A stretch of DNA of 35,408 nucleotides. It comes from DASPJL01 sp035628645. GTDB lineage: Bacteria > Bacteroidota > Bacteroidia > Cytophagales > Cyclobacteriaceae. Position numbers and translations under genes: made by a program. Shown one piece after another: positions 1 to 8,224 of this stretch. The notes beneath the pieces were generated by a model. It did not search any database. It was not told the DNA's origin and saw only the letters and a program-made list of their open reading frames with translations. Each line of letters opens with the position of its first letter. The stretch's first letter is position 1. Where the stretch lies: assembly GCA_035628645.1 (NCBI GenBank), contig DASPJL010000094.1, positions 1 through 35,408 of the forward strand. Reading direction: 5' to 3'.

Positions 1-58
1 TGAATGTGATAATTCAATGCACCTTGTAAATAGGGCTGGTCAGTCCACTGAAATTTGA
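1..58 (+). other. Left edge: possible tail of an upstream gene
   Basis: Reading from base 2, a frame stays open for 18 codons and ends at TGA 56-58, overlapping the alternative TTG start of modB. An upstream modA would be expected here. The residues do not let me recognise a ModA C-terminus, and a run this short can occur by chance. Confidence 0.2.
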
Positions 59-63
59 ATTAC

Positions 64-735
64 ATGAATGAATATTTAATAACCCTGCTACTAACTGTCA
101 AACTTGCCATTTTGACTACTATAATTTTATTAATTATAGGCATTCCTATTGCTTACTTTTTAGCCAGTTCTTCTTCAAGGTTTAAGCCTGTTATTCATTC
201 TTTGATTAGCCTCCCCCTGGTGCTACCGCCGACTGTTATCGGATATTATTTACTTGTTTCTTTTAGTCCTGACAGTTGGCTAGGTGGTTTCCTCGAAAAA
301 CATCTTGGCTTTTATCTTGCCTTTACTTTTGAAGGAATGCTGGTAGGTTCCATTATCTACAGCTTACCTTTTATGATCCAACCTTTGGAATCGGGGTTAC
401 GAAGTTTACCCAGTTCCCTTAAAGAAGCTTCCTACACATTAGGGAAAACAAAATGGCAAACTTTATATAAGGTCTTATTGCCAAGTATAAAACCTTCCAT
501 CCTCTCTGCTACTATTCTAACTTTTGCGCATACATTAGGAGAGTTTGGAATTGTTTTAATGATTGGAGGAAGTATTCCAGGGGAAACCAAGGTGGCATCC
601 ATCGCTATTTTTAATGAGGTAGAAGCTTTAAACTATGCCTCAGCCAATACTTATTCTTTAATACTTTTCACTTTCAGTTTTATTATTTTACTTGGTATTT
701 ATCTTATTAATAACCGGCAACACAAACTTTTTTAA
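64..735 (+). CDS. modB: Molybdate ABC transporter permease ModB
   Basis: This is the inner-membrane permease that forms the channel of the molybdate (possibly also tungstate) ABC importer. The 223-residue protein is almost entirely hydrophobic, with about five to six membrane segments. The cytoplasmic coupling loop has the EAA-type pattern (KEASYTLGKTKWQTLYKVLLP, about residues 120-140), and the family phrase SLPLVLPPTVIGYYLL lies near residues 50-65. I chose ATG 64. A TTG at 55 would add three residues but overlaps a stop in another frame. The stop codon overlaps the modC start (TAATG), which implies translational coupling. Length and motifs match ModB; a sulfate or tungstate permease is less likely because a mocofactor gene follows. 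Confidence 0.93.
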   Translation: MNEYLITLLLTVKLAILTTIILLIIGIPIAYFLASSSSRFKPVIHSLISLPLVLPPTVIGYYLLVSFSPDSWLGGFLEKHLGFYLAFTFEGMLVGSIIYSLPFMIQPLESGLRSLPSSLKEASYTLGKTKWQTLYKVLLPSIKPSILSATILTFAHTLGEFGIVLMIGGSIPGETKVASIAIFNEVEALNYASANTYSLILFTFSFIILLGIYLINNRQHKLF

Positions 736-1604
736 TGATCGAGTTAAAATACCGCAAAAAGCTAAATTTCTCTTCTTCTACAGCATTTTTAGAAGTGGAC
801 CAGAAAATACTTAAACAGGAGTTTTTGATATTGTATGGAAAATCGGGATCAGGAAAAACAAGTTTTTTAAAAATACTTGCTGGATTAATGGACCCGGATG
901 AAGGGAAAATAATCTCGGAAGGAAAAAGTTGGTTTGATAAAAACCAAAACATAAAAGTATCTCCTCAAAAAAGAAATATCGGTTTTGTTTTTCAAGATTA
1001 TGCTTTATTTCCAAATATGAGTGTAAAGCAAAATGTAGAATTTGCACATGACACAAAAGATTCTGTTTTTTTAAATGAGGTTTTTGAAGTATGTGGGATA
1101 AAGGGACTATTGAATAGAAAACCCGATACCTTGTCAGGTGGACAAAAACAAAGAACCGCCCTTGCGCGTGCCATAGTTAAAAAGCCCTCCATCTTAATTT
1201 TGGATGAACCGCTTTCTGCACTTGACCAGGAAACACGTTTATCTCTACAGGATGAACTAGTGAGAATTCATAAAAAGTTTGAGTTGACAACGATTATGGT
1301 AAGCCATGACCTATCTGAAATAGCAAAACTTGGACATAGGGTTTTGGTATTGGATGAGGGCAAAATTAAGGAGGAAGGTGATCCGATAACTGTATTTTCA
1401 AAAGGGAAAGTCAGTGGAAAAGTAAAGTTTGTTGGTGAAATTATACATATAAAAAAGGAAGACATCATATTTGTATTGACCATAGCTTCAGGAAACAATA
1501 TAGTTAAGGTAGTAGCGACAGAAGAGGATATAAAAAGCCTTGGAGTTGGCGACAAAGTAATGGTTGCCTCCAAAGCTTTTAATCCTATAATTGTAAAAAT
1601 TTAG
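735..1604 (+). CDS. modC: Molybdate ABC transporter ATPase ModC
   Basis: This cytoplasmic ATPase powers ModB. All ABC elements are visible in the 289 residues: Walker A GKSGSGKTS (35-43), Q-loop Q87, signature LSGGQKQR (133-140), Walker B ILILDEP with D157 and E158, and switch histidine H191. The region after about residue 225 is short and reads as a single Mop/TOBE-like oxyanion-sensing repeat (GKVSGKVKFVGEI onwards), where E. coli ModC is about 350 residues with two repeats. The start overlaps the modB stop by one base. Downstream moaC-moaB lies 76 bases away on the same strand and may be co-transcribed. Confidence 0.92.
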   Translation: MIELKYRKKLNFSSSTAFLEVDQKILKQEFLILYGKSGSGKTSFLKILAGLMDPDEGKIISEGKSWFDKNQNIKVSPQKRNIGFVFQDYALFPNMSVKQNVEFAHDTKDSVFLNEVFEVCGIKGLLNRKPDTLSGGQKQRTALARAIVKKPSILILDEPLSALDQETRLSLQDELVRIHKKFELTTIMVSHDLSEIAKLGHRVLVLDEGKIKEEGDPITVFSKGKVSGKVKFVGEIIHIKKEDIIFVLTIASGNNIVKVVATEEDIKSLGVGDKVMVASKAFNPIIVKI

Positions 1605-1680
1605 GATTAACAGACAAAAACTAGAAGAAGGGAATTGGAAGTGAAACTTCATCATACTACAAATTATCAAATTTCAATAA

Positions 1681-2631
1681 ATGCGAGATATATCCGGAAA
1701 ACAAATTACATTAAGAACCGCCAAAGCTATAGGAGTGGTTTTGTGTTCTCCCGAAACGGTAGAAATGATCAAAAAGGATGAACTTCCAAAAGGGAATCTA
1801 TTTGATGTTGCCAGGGCTGCAGGATTTTTAGCAGCAAAAAATACTTCCAACCTTATTCCTCATTGTCATCCTGTTGGAATTGACGGAATGAAAATAGAAT
1901 TTGAATTTATTAATATAAATAAACACAAAGATGTTCTCGGGAAGGATCTCTTAGAAAAATCGGGTGTCGTAATTCATTCAGAAGCCAAGTCTATAGGAAG
2001 GACAGGGATTGAAATAGAAGTATTGACAGGACTTTCAGTAAGCGCTTTGGTCGTCTATGATTTATTAAAACCAGTTGATAAAAACCTGGAAATTACTTCG
2101 GTTAAACTTCTCGAAAAAAAGGGAGGGAAAAGCGACAGACAAAAGTTTTTCAATACCTCACCCACCTGTGCCATTTTAGTTTGCTCGGATTCTACAGCGG
2201 AAGGCAAAAGGGAAGATTCATCAGGAATACTCATCAGGGAAATGCTTGAAAATGTAAATGCATCAGTTGTTGATTACAAAATTGTACCGGATAACGCTGA
2301 TACTATTCAGCAACAAATTTTACAGTGGGTAGAAAAGGATATTCATTTTGTCTTTACAACTGGAGGAACAGGACTCGGCCCAAGGGACAATACAGTTTCA
2401 GCAGTAAAAGAGATTCTTGAAAGAGACGCTGACGGAATTACAGAAGCGATGAGGAGCTACGGCCAAATGAGAACTCCACTTGCAATGATGTCAAGAGCAG
2501 TGGCTGGTTCAATTAAATCTACCACAATAATAACTTTGCCTGGAAGTTCAGGTGGTGCCAGAGAAAGCCTGGAAGCGATATTGCCTGCTGTGTTTCATGC
2601 AAGGAAAATGTTAAAAGGTGGGGGGCATTAA
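1681..2631 (+). CDS. MoaC-MoaB/MogA fusion, molybdenum cofactor synthesis
   Basis: This is a bifunctional protein of 316 residues. Residues 1-150 are MoaC, which works with MoaA to form cyclic pyranopterin monophosphate. Residues 160-316 are a MoaB/MogA domain, the family that adenylates molybdopterin. MoaC residues equivalent to E. coli K51, H77, D128 and K131 are present as K37, H63 (LIPHCHP), D127 and K130. The second domain has the MPT-binding motif TTGGTGLGPRD (226-236) and the PGSSGGARE phrase near its end. A linker of about 10 residues joins the two. This fusion is a known architecture. The last four bases overlap the tail of the convergent PAP2 gene. Confidence 0.93.
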   Translation: MRDISGKQITLRTAKAIGVVLCSPETVEMIKKDELPKGNLFDVARAAGFLAAKNTSNLIPHCHPVGIDGMKIEFEFININKHKDVLGKDLLEKSGVVIHSEAKSIGRTGIEIEVLTGLSVSALVVYDLLKPVDKNLEITSVKLLEKKGGKSDRQKFFNTSPTCAILVCSDSTAEGKREDSSGILIREMLENVNASVVDYKIVPDNADTIQQQILQWVEKDIHFVFTTGGTGLGPRDNTVSAVKEILERDADGITEAMRSYGQMRTPLAMMSRAVAGSIKSTTIITLPGSSGGARESLEAILPAVFHARKMLKGGGH

Positions 2632-3290
2632 TTTATAATTCCTTTATTAAGCAAACCCTTATTTGGCCATGTCTTTTTATGATTATCAAAATATTTATTT
2701 AGTATCATATAAACCAGGATCGTAAAGACCACACCAATTAAAGAACCAAAATAAATATCAGCGAAGAAGTGCTGGCCTATATATATTCTTGAATAAGAAG
2801 CCAGGAAGGCGCATAAAAAAAATAAAAAACCAAGTTTATTTTTCTTGAAAATTAAAGCCAGAAGACAAAAAATGGAAAATGCAGTAGTAGCATGACCCGA
2901 GGGAAAGCTGTTATTAGAATACAGTTTTACTCCTTCAATAATATGAAATTCAATATCAAGGTCTTTAAAATATTTAACCGGTCTATACTCGTCCACAAAT
3001 ACAAGTCGCTTTAAAAGCTGCGCAATTAAAGAAGTCAATAAAAAACTAATTAAACCAATAATGGCATATTTATACTTATAACATAGAAGCCCCAGGATAA
3101 CTATTCCATAAAATATTCCATCTCCAACATTGGTAAAATATCTAAAAAAGTAATCAGAAGAATAATGATTACTTTTATTAATAAAAAGGAATAAATCTAT
3201 CTTCGAATAAAGCAATAAAGCTGCCCCTCCTATTATTAAAAAAATAAAATAACAAATAAAAAAAAATGACTTCAGTGAATTTTTCATCAT
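2628..3290 (-). CDS. PAP2-family membrane lipid phosphatase
   Basis: This is an integral membrane acid phosphatase of the type-2 phosphatidic acid phosphatase fold. It probably acts on a lipid phosphate or undecaprenyl pyrophosphate; the substrate cannot be read from the sequence. The three catalytic signatures are complete. Numbered from an upstream TTG at 3314, they are KxxxxxxxxRP (K102 to R111-P112), PSGH (138-141) and SRxxxxxHxxxD (S175, R176, H182, D186). About five to six membrane segments are visible. I prefer ATG 3290 (220 residues) because the TTG at 3314 lies inside a -7 promoter box. The gene overlaps moaC-moaB tail to tail by four bases. Confidence 0.88.
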   Translation of the reverse strand: MMKNSLKSFFFICYFIFLIIGGAALLLYSKIDLFLFINKSNHYSSDYFFRYFTNVGDGIFYGIVILGLLCYKYKYAIIGLISFLLTSLIAQLLKRLVFVDEYRPVKYFKDLDIEFHIIEGVKLYSNNSFPSGHATTAFSIFCLLALIFKKNKLGFLFFLCAFLASYSRIYIGQHFFADIYFGSLIGVVFTILVYMILNKYFDNHKKTWPNKGLLNKGIIN

Positions 3291-3311
3291 ACTAACTATG
3301 CTTTCAAGCTT

Positions 3312-3319
3312 CAAAAGTA
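3312..3319 (-). promoter_or_regulatory. Bacteroidota -7 box for the PAP2 gene
   Basis: The minus strand reads TACTTTTG, an exact match to TAnnTTTG. It ends 21 bases before ATG 3290, giving a leader of about 15 bases. I see no clear -33 TTG at the usual distance. Confidence 0.4.
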
Positions 3320-3641
3320 AAATAAAATAAACATTTCATTCTCATGTCGTCAATAAATGTATTACAAGGACAGAAAACCTTTACAACAGATACAAAATTA
3401 CCCCATACATCCAGCTTGGCTATGTTAGTTTCCCGAATGCTACTAAAAATAAATTTTTAAGATGTATGTTTTACTTTGGTAGTAAATTTTCTTAACTAAA
3501 AACAATGATCTAAATAATTTATCAATGGAAAATATACATTTAAGAGTCTTAAAGGAATTTACGATTGAAACTTTTCTGGAGGTAAATTCACTTATGATTT
3601 AAGCTGAACAAAAACAAAGATTAAATTATAACTAAACAAGT
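3320..3641. other. Gap between the PAP2 gene and the exported cysteine-peptidase-like gene
   Basis: This is about 320 AT-rich bases with no tRNA or recognisable RNA. It contains a 6-bp hairpin, TTTACT-TTGGT-AGTAAA at 3470-3486, overlapping a near-match -7 sequence (TTACTTTG, 3471-3478). A 25-codon open frame lies at 3525-3602, with no sign that it is expressed. Confidence 0.5.
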
Positions 3642-4133
3642 ATGGAAAAAGTGTTAAAAGCGTTTTTGATAGTCACTTTAGGACTTCAACTGAGTATTTC
3701 CCAAGCTCAAAATTCGATTCCTCCGCTCAATAAACAAGTAATAGAGTATGTAAATTCTGTTATTGGGAAACAAGTGGACCGCGGGGAATGTTGGGATTTA
3801 GCAAATCAGGCTTTAATAAGAATTGACGCCGTGTGGGACAGAAAATATGCCTATGGAAAGCTATTAAACCCGAAGAAAGATGAAATCTACCCAGGCGATA
3901 TGATTCAATTTGATGGAGTAAAACTCGAATATCAAAAAGGGAATATGATCTTTAAGGAAGAGATGAAACATCATACAGCCGTGGTATATAAAGTAATAGA
4001 ACCTGGAGTTTATCAACTGGCTCATCAGAATACAAGCTTTTCAGGAAGAAAAGTAGGTCTTAGTGAGCTAAGGCTGGAAAGTGTTAAGAAAGGCAAAATG
4101 AAGTTTTACAGACCTACGAAAGAAAAGATCTAA
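3642..4133 (+). CDS. Exported papain-like (NlpC/P60- or CHAP-like) protein
   Basis: This is a 163-residue protein with a signal peptide (about residues 1-22, cleavage near SQA-Q). The mature part has the order expected of a papain-like amidase or peptidase fold. The candidate nucleophile is Cys50 in RGECWDLA, the strand motif is PGDMIQF (84-90), candidate histidines are H110/H111 in HHTAVVYKV, and a third polar site is H128-Q-N. NlpC/P60 and CHAP enzymes use this Cys-PGD-His-polar order, often on peptidoglycan. The GECWxLA motif also resembles the cysteine-proteinase-fold domain described in fungal Bbc1/Aim3, from memory. Substrate unknown. It is a single gene that ends at a strong terminator. 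Confidence 0.6.
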   Translation: MEKVLKAFLIVTLGLQLSISQAQNSIPPLNKQVIEYVNSVIGKQVDRGECWDLANQALIRIDAVWDRKYAYGKLLNPKKDEIYPGDMIQFDGVKLEYQKGNMIFKEEMKHHTAVVYKVIEPGVYQLAHQNTSFSGRKVGLSELRLESVKKGKMKFYRPTKEKI

Positions 4134-4151
4134 AAAGCTAAAAACTTTGAT

Positions 4152-4182
4152 AAAAAAAAGAGGCCGCATGGACCTCTTTTTT
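4152..4182. terminator. Bidirectional intrinsic terminator
   Basis: GAGG-CC (4160-4165) pairs with GG-a-CCTC (4169-4176), flanked by an A-run (4152-4159) and a T-run (4177-4182). It serves the + strand gene ending at 4133 and the - strand FKBP gene ending at 4209. Confidence 0.85.
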
Positions 4183-4208
4183 GTTTAAATGATTCCTTGA
4201 AAAGATTG

Positions 4209-4922
4209 TTATTCTTCTTTTTCAATTCCTAATAGCTCAATATCAAAAATTAATGTAGAATTAGGCCCGATTACCGGTGGTGCACCTCTTTCACCATAAG
4301 CAAGTTCTGATGGAATAAAAACTTTGTATTTTGAACCAACTTTCATCAACTGTAATGCTTCTGTCCAACCAGGAATAACAGCGTTAACTGCAAAAGTAAC
4401 AGGTTCTCCGCGGTCAACAGAACTATCAAAAACAGTTCCGTCAATAAGGGTACCGTGGTAGTGAACTTTTACCCTATCAGATAAAACGGGAGTAGGTCCC
4501 GTCCCCTCCTTTATTACTTGATATTGCAATCCCGATTCAGTGGTTCTAACCCCTTCTTTTGTTTTATTTTCTTCTAAAAATTTCCTACCGGCCGAAGCAT
4601 TTGCTTCTAACTTCTCATTATGAATTTTTTGAAAATAAGTAGCCAGCATATTTTGACCCTCTTCAGAATCGATAAGAAGACTATCATTATTAAATACATC
4701 TTTCAACCCTTTTGCAAAAGCCTCAGCATTTACACTATCCAACCCCTGACTTTTGATATTTTTTGCAATACTTATGCCCATACTATAACTAATTGAATCG
4801 ATTTCAGAATTTAGCGTTTGTGCAGGAACAGAAGCGGAAGCAGTGCTTGCTTTCTTAGAGGTTGTACAAGCAACCGCAAAGACAAAAAGAATTAAATAAA
4901 CCGAAATAACTTTAAAATTCAT
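4209..4922 (-). CDS. FKBP-type peptidyl-prolyl isomerase lipoprotein
   Basis: This is a cell-envelope folding catalyst of the FkpA/Mip type. The signal peptide ends in a lipobox (FAVAC, Cys19), so the mature protein should be lipid-anchored. Residues about 40-115 are the FKBP N-terminal dimerisation domain, starting at DSISYSMGISIAKNI. Residues about 140-235 are the isomerase domain, with RVKVHYHGTL, GTVFDSS, VIPGWTEAL and the ELAYGERGAP loop. At 237 residues it matches the family. It is monocistronic, with 164 bases separating it from fcl upstream on the same strand. Confidence 0.92.
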   Translation of the reverse strand: MNFKVISVYLILFVFAVACTTSKKASTASASVPAQTLNSEIDSISYSMGISIAKNIKSQGLDSVNAEAFAKGLKDVFNNDSLLIDSEEGQNMLATYFQKIHNEKLEANASAGRKFLEENKTKEGVRTTESGLQYQVIKEGTGPTPVLSDRVKVHYHGTLIDGTVFDSSVDRGEPVTFAVNAVIPGWTEALQLMKVGSKYKVFIPSELAYGERGAPPVIGPNSTLIFDIELLGIEKEE

Positions 4923-5039
4923 AGAAAATAATTTAGGTCGCTAAGTTATGAGAATTATTTAATGATTATAATTTAATTGAAAAAAAATGAATCAATTAAA
5001 AACAAGTGATTTAACTGAAAATAAAGGTGTTTATAAAAG

Positions 5040-5065
5040 AAAAAAGCAAGCAAAAACGCCTGCTT
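5040..5065 (-). terminator. Intrinsic terminator of gmd-fcl
   Basis: On the minus strand an 8-bp stem, AAGCAGGC/GCTTGCTT with one G-T pair (arms 5058-5065 and 5044-5051), encloses a 6-base loop. The T-run (5045-5040) follows. It lies 21 bases past the fcl stop. Confidence 0.85.
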
Positions 5066-5086
5066 CAATCTTGATATAATAATACT

Positions 5087-6019
5087 TTAATCTTGTAGGA
5101 TATAGGAAATTTCGGATACGACCTTTTCTATTCCCTCTTTTAAAGAAATTTGATATTTCCATCCCAGGCGATTAATTTTTGATACATCCATAAGCTTTCT
5201 AGGCGTTCCATCTGGTTTAGAAGTATCCCACTTTAGGTCCCCTTTAAATCCAACTGCCTCCTTAATCAAATATGCCAATTCTTTAATAGTTATATCCTCG
5301 CCCGTTCCAACATTTACAAATTCCCTTTCATTATAAGATTTCATAAGAAATAAACAAGCCTCTGCCAAGTCATCTACATGAAGAAATTCCCTTTGGGGAT
5401 TTCCTGTTCCCCATACGGTTACCTCGGCGTTTCCACTTTCTTTTGCCTCATGAAATTTGCGAATTAATGCTGGCAAAACGTGAGAGGTATTCAAATCATA
5501 ATTATCATTAGGCCCATATAAATTGGTAGGCATCGCAGAAATAAAATTACAGCCATATTGGTCTCTATAAGCTTCGCACATTTTAATTCCGGCAATTTTG
5601 GCAATGGCATAAGGTTCATTCGTAGATTCAAGGGTTCCGCTCAATAAATATTCTTCGTTTAAAGGCTGAGGGGCGAGTTTAGGATATATACATGAGGAGC
5701 CTAAAAACAATAGCTTTTCAACTTTATTTAAATAAGACTGATGAATTATATTATTCTGTATCATCAGATTTTCATAAATAAATTGGCCCCGATAAGTATT
5801 ATTAGCAAGAATACCGCCTACTTTAGCAGCAGCCAAAAAAACATATCGAGGCCTTTCTGCTTCAAAAAATTCCTTAACTGCCAACTGATTTGTGAGATCA
5901 AGCTCTGAAGAAGTTTTATATACGATATTCGTAAAGCCTTCACTTTCCAACCTTCGAAGAATTGCCGAACCCACCATACCCCGGTGACCGGCAACATATA
6001 TTTTACTTTTTTTATCCAC
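5087..6019 (-). CDS. fcl: GDP-L-fucose synthase
   Basis: This enzyme performs the epimerisation and NADPH reduction of GDP-4-keto-6-deoxymannose to GDP-L-fucose, the second step after Gmd. It is a 310-residue extended short-chain dehydrogenase. It has the nucleotide-binding GHRGMVG (11-17), the catalytic region GSSCIYP (S108/S109) and the YAIAK pair (Y137, K141). The family phrase FLAAAKVGGI lies at 61-70. The gene begins two bases after the gmd stop, so the two are co-translated from one message. Product use is probably in surface polysaccharide. Confidence 0.95.
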   Translation of the reverse strand: MDKKSKIYVAGHRGMVGSAILRRLESEGFTNIVYKTSSELDLTNQLAVKEFFEAERPRYVFLAAAKVGGILANNTYRGQFIYENLMIQNNIIHQSYLNKVEKLLFLGSSCIYPKLAPQPLNEEYLLSGTLESTNEPYAIAKIAGIKMCEAYRDQYGCNFISAMPTNLYGPNDNYDLNTSHVLPALIRKFHEAKESGNAEVTVWGTGNPQREFLHVDDLAEACLFLMKSYNEREFVNVGTGEDITIKELAYLIKEAVGFKGDLKWDTSKPDGTPRKLMDVSKINRLGWKYQISLKEGIEKVVSEISYILQD

Positions 6020-6021
6020 TT

Positions 6022-7134
6022 TTATTCGTAGTAGTTCATTATTTTATGACCGCCTTCTTTCAAGAATTTATCTCTTTGAAATAATTTAAGATCAGAGGAA
6101 ACCATATCTTTTACCAGTGCTTTCAAATCATATTTAGGTTTCCATCCTAACTTTTGCTGAGCCTTAGTTGGATCTCCAATGAGCAAATCTACCTCCGTCG
6201 GACGGAAATAATTTTTGTCTACACAAATGATCTCTTTACCAACTTCAACATCGAACTCAGGATTGGTACAGTTAACAACAACCCCTGTCTCTTCTTCATT
6301 ACTTCCTTTGAATTCCACCTGAATTCCTAATTCTGCAAACACCATTTTTACAAAATCCCGCACCCTGGTTGTAACGCCTGTAGCTATAACATAATCTTCC
6401 GGTTTATCTTGTTGCAGGATAAGCCACATTGCCTCTACAAAATCCTTAGCATGCCCCCAATCCCTTTGAGCATCAAGATTTCCTAAGAATAATTTATCCT
6501 GTAATCCCAAAGCGATTCTGGCTGCCCCTCTTGTAATTTTCCTTGTTACAAATGTTTCACCTCTTAGGGGAGATTCATGATTAAATAGTATGCCGTTTAC
6601 AGCAAACATATTATAAGCTTCTCTATAATTTACAGTAATCCAGTAACCATACATTTTGGCAACTGCATAGGGAGATCTGGGGTAGAAAGGAGTGGTTTCT
6701 GATTGAGGAACTTGTTGAACTAATCCATACAGCTCAGAGGTAGAGGCTTGATAAATTTTAGTTTTTTCTGTTAAGCCTAAAAGCCTTACAGCTTCTAAAA
6801 GTCTCAAAGTACCCAAACCGTCTACATTTGCGGTATATTCAGGGGTATCAAAGCTAACTTTCACATGTGACATTGCCCCCAGGTTATAAATCTCATCCGG
6901 TTGTACCTCCTGGATAATTCTGATTATGTTGGTGGAATCAGTTAAATCACCATAATGGAGTTTAAACCGAATATCTTTATCATGAGGATCTTGGTAAAGG
7001 TCATCAATTCTTTCTGTATTAATTGAAGAAGTCCGTCGTTTTATCCCATGGACTTCGTATCCCTTATCTAAAAGTAAGTGAGCAAGATAAGCGCCATCTT
7101 GTCCAGTAATTCCAGTAATTAATGCCTTTTTCAT
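6022..7134 (-). CDS. gmd: GDP-mannose 4,6-dehydratase
   Basis: This enzyme converts GDP-D-mannose to GDP-4-keto-6-deoxy-D-mannose, the substrate of Fcl. The 370-residue protein has the NADP motif GITGQDG (8-14), GDLTD (62-66), the NLGAMSHV stretch (84-91), and the catalytic STSE (131-134) with Y156 and K160. It is a full-length family member. It is the first gene of the gmd-fcl pair and is divergent from the Wzz-like gene. I see no TAnnTTTG box on its side of the 150-base gap. Confidence 0.96.
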   Translation of the reverse strand: MKKALITGITGQDGAYLAHLLLDKGYEVHGIKRRTSSINTERIDDLYQDPHDKDIRFKLHYGDLTDSTNIIRIIQEVQPDEIYNLGAMSHVKVSFDTPEYTANVDGLGTLRLLEAVRLLGLTEKTKIYQASTSELYGLVQQVPQSETTPFYPRSPYAVAKMYGYWITVNYREAYNMFAVNGILFNHESPLRGETFVTRKITRGAARIALGLQDKLFLGNLDAQRDWGHAKDFVEAMWLILQQDKPEDYVIATGVTTRVRDFVKMVFAELGIQVEFKGSNEEETGVVVNCTNPEFDVEVGKEIICVDKNYFRPTEVDLLIGDPTKAQQKLGWKPKYDLKALVKDMVSSDLKLFQRDKFLKEGGHKIMNYYE

Positions 7135-7262
7135 TCGTTGATTAAGTTAATATTATTAGATGTTATTCCTTTTAAAAATTGAAAGAATCGTTAAAAAGTT
7201 ATTATAAACACCCATTATACTGAAAATTGTTACTTTAGGTTTTTCCTAGATTAAAAATATAG

Positions 7263-7270
7263 TAGTTTTG
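7263..7270 (+). promoter_or_regulatory. Bacteroidota -7 box for the Wzz-like gene
   Basis: TAGTTTTG matches TAnnTTTG exactly and ends 18 bases before ATG 7289. A TTG start at 7268 would fall inside it, which supports the ATG. No well-spaced -33 TTG is visible. Confidence 0.45.
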
Positions 7271-7288
7271 CCTTTAAATAACATATTA

Positions 7289-8224
7289 ATGAATAAAGAG
7301 AATCCTTCCTCCCATAATGCCAGACAAACATCAGATGACGAAATAGATTTAGGAAAAGTTTTTGAGAAAATAGGAGATTTCTTTTTAAACACACTTCTTG
7401 TTTTTTTTAAGAATATAAAAACTTTTATAATTGTTTTTGTAGTTGGAATGGTGTTGACTTTAGGTTTATATTTTCTCCAAAAGCCGGTTTTTATCTCAGA
7501 AATGACCATATCTTCAAGGTTTTTGACAAATGAATTTTGTTCTGTGCTGATAACTAACTTGAATAAATTGGTTGAAGAAGGAAATTATAATCAGTTAGGG
7601 CACTTTCTGAAAATAGACAGAAAATTGGTAGAGGATATTGATGAAATAGAATACCAAAATTTAAATAAAAGGTATCAGGATATCGAAAACGATACGGTAT
7701 TATTACAAACGCCATTTAAAGTTGTGGTAAAAGTAAAGGATAACAACGTTTTAGATACGCTGGGAGGAAGTATTGCTTACTACATTAAGAATAATAAGTA
7801 CGCCAGAAAAAGGGAAAAAATAGAAATCCAAAACATTAAAGATCAAATAGAAATGTTATCTCTTCAAAGACGATCTTTAGATAGTTTAAAACAAGTTGTG
7901 ACATCTGCGCTAGCGCCTAGAGAAAGCCGTGCTGGTTTTGTATATGGCGAACCTTACGAACCACTTAATATTTACAAGGAAGAAGCAAATTTCTTTAGTA
8001 AGGAACTACAACTTCGAAAAGAACTGGTAGAATCAGAAAGTGTTGAAATTATTAGTGATTTCACCAAATTCAAAGAACCTAAAAGACCAGTAAGCTTAAT
8101 AAAAGCTATCTTTTTTGGTGTTCTGTTTTCGTCTATTATTGCCATTTTAATTATTATATCTAAAGAAATCGGCTCTGCCCTTAAAAGATATGAGATGAAG
8201 AAAACGGAAGAAACGCCTCTATAA
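7289..8224 (+). CDS. Wzz/chain-length-determinant-like membrane protein
   Basis: This is probably a polysaccharide co-polymerase-like protein that influences length or export of a surface glycan. It has the family layout: a cytoplasmic N-terminus, a membrane segment near residues 42-60, a long periplasmic part rich in charged helix (about 150-215, likely coiled coil), then a P-rich motif (FKEPKRPVSL) before the second membrane segment (about 262-280). It is 311 residues from ATG 7289. No tyrosine-kinase (Wzc) domain is present. It sits opposite gmd, which fits a glycan role, but the ccmB start follows its stop immediately. Specific substrate unknown. Confidence 0.75.
   Translation: MNKENPSSHNARQTSDDEIDLGKVFEKIGDFFLNTLLVFFKNIKTFIIVFVVGMVLTLGLYFLQKPVFISEMTISSRFLTNEFCSVLITNLNKLVEEGNYNQLGHFLKIDRKLVEDIDEIEYQNLNKRYQDIENDTVLLQTPFKVVVKVKDNNVLDTLGGSIAYYIKNNKYARKREKIEIQNIKDQIEMLSLQRRSLDSLKQVVTSALAPRESRAGFVYGEPYEPLNIYKEEANFFSKELQLRKELVESESVEIISDFTKFKEPKRPVSLIKAIFFGVLFSSIIAILIIISKEIGSALKRYEMKKTEETPL

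Noticed and set aside
1..58. Confident modA tail at the left edge
   Set aside because: Only 18 codons are available and they do not match a recognisable ModA C-terminus.
3525..3602. 25-codon open frame in the gap before the exported peptidase-like gene
   Set aside because: Too short, with no recognisable domain, signal or spacing that would suggest translation.
5087..8224. A full capsule or O-antigen cluster
   Set aside because: Only gmd, fcl and one Wzz-like gene are present; there are no glycosyltransferases, flippase or polymerase, and the neighbours are unrelated.
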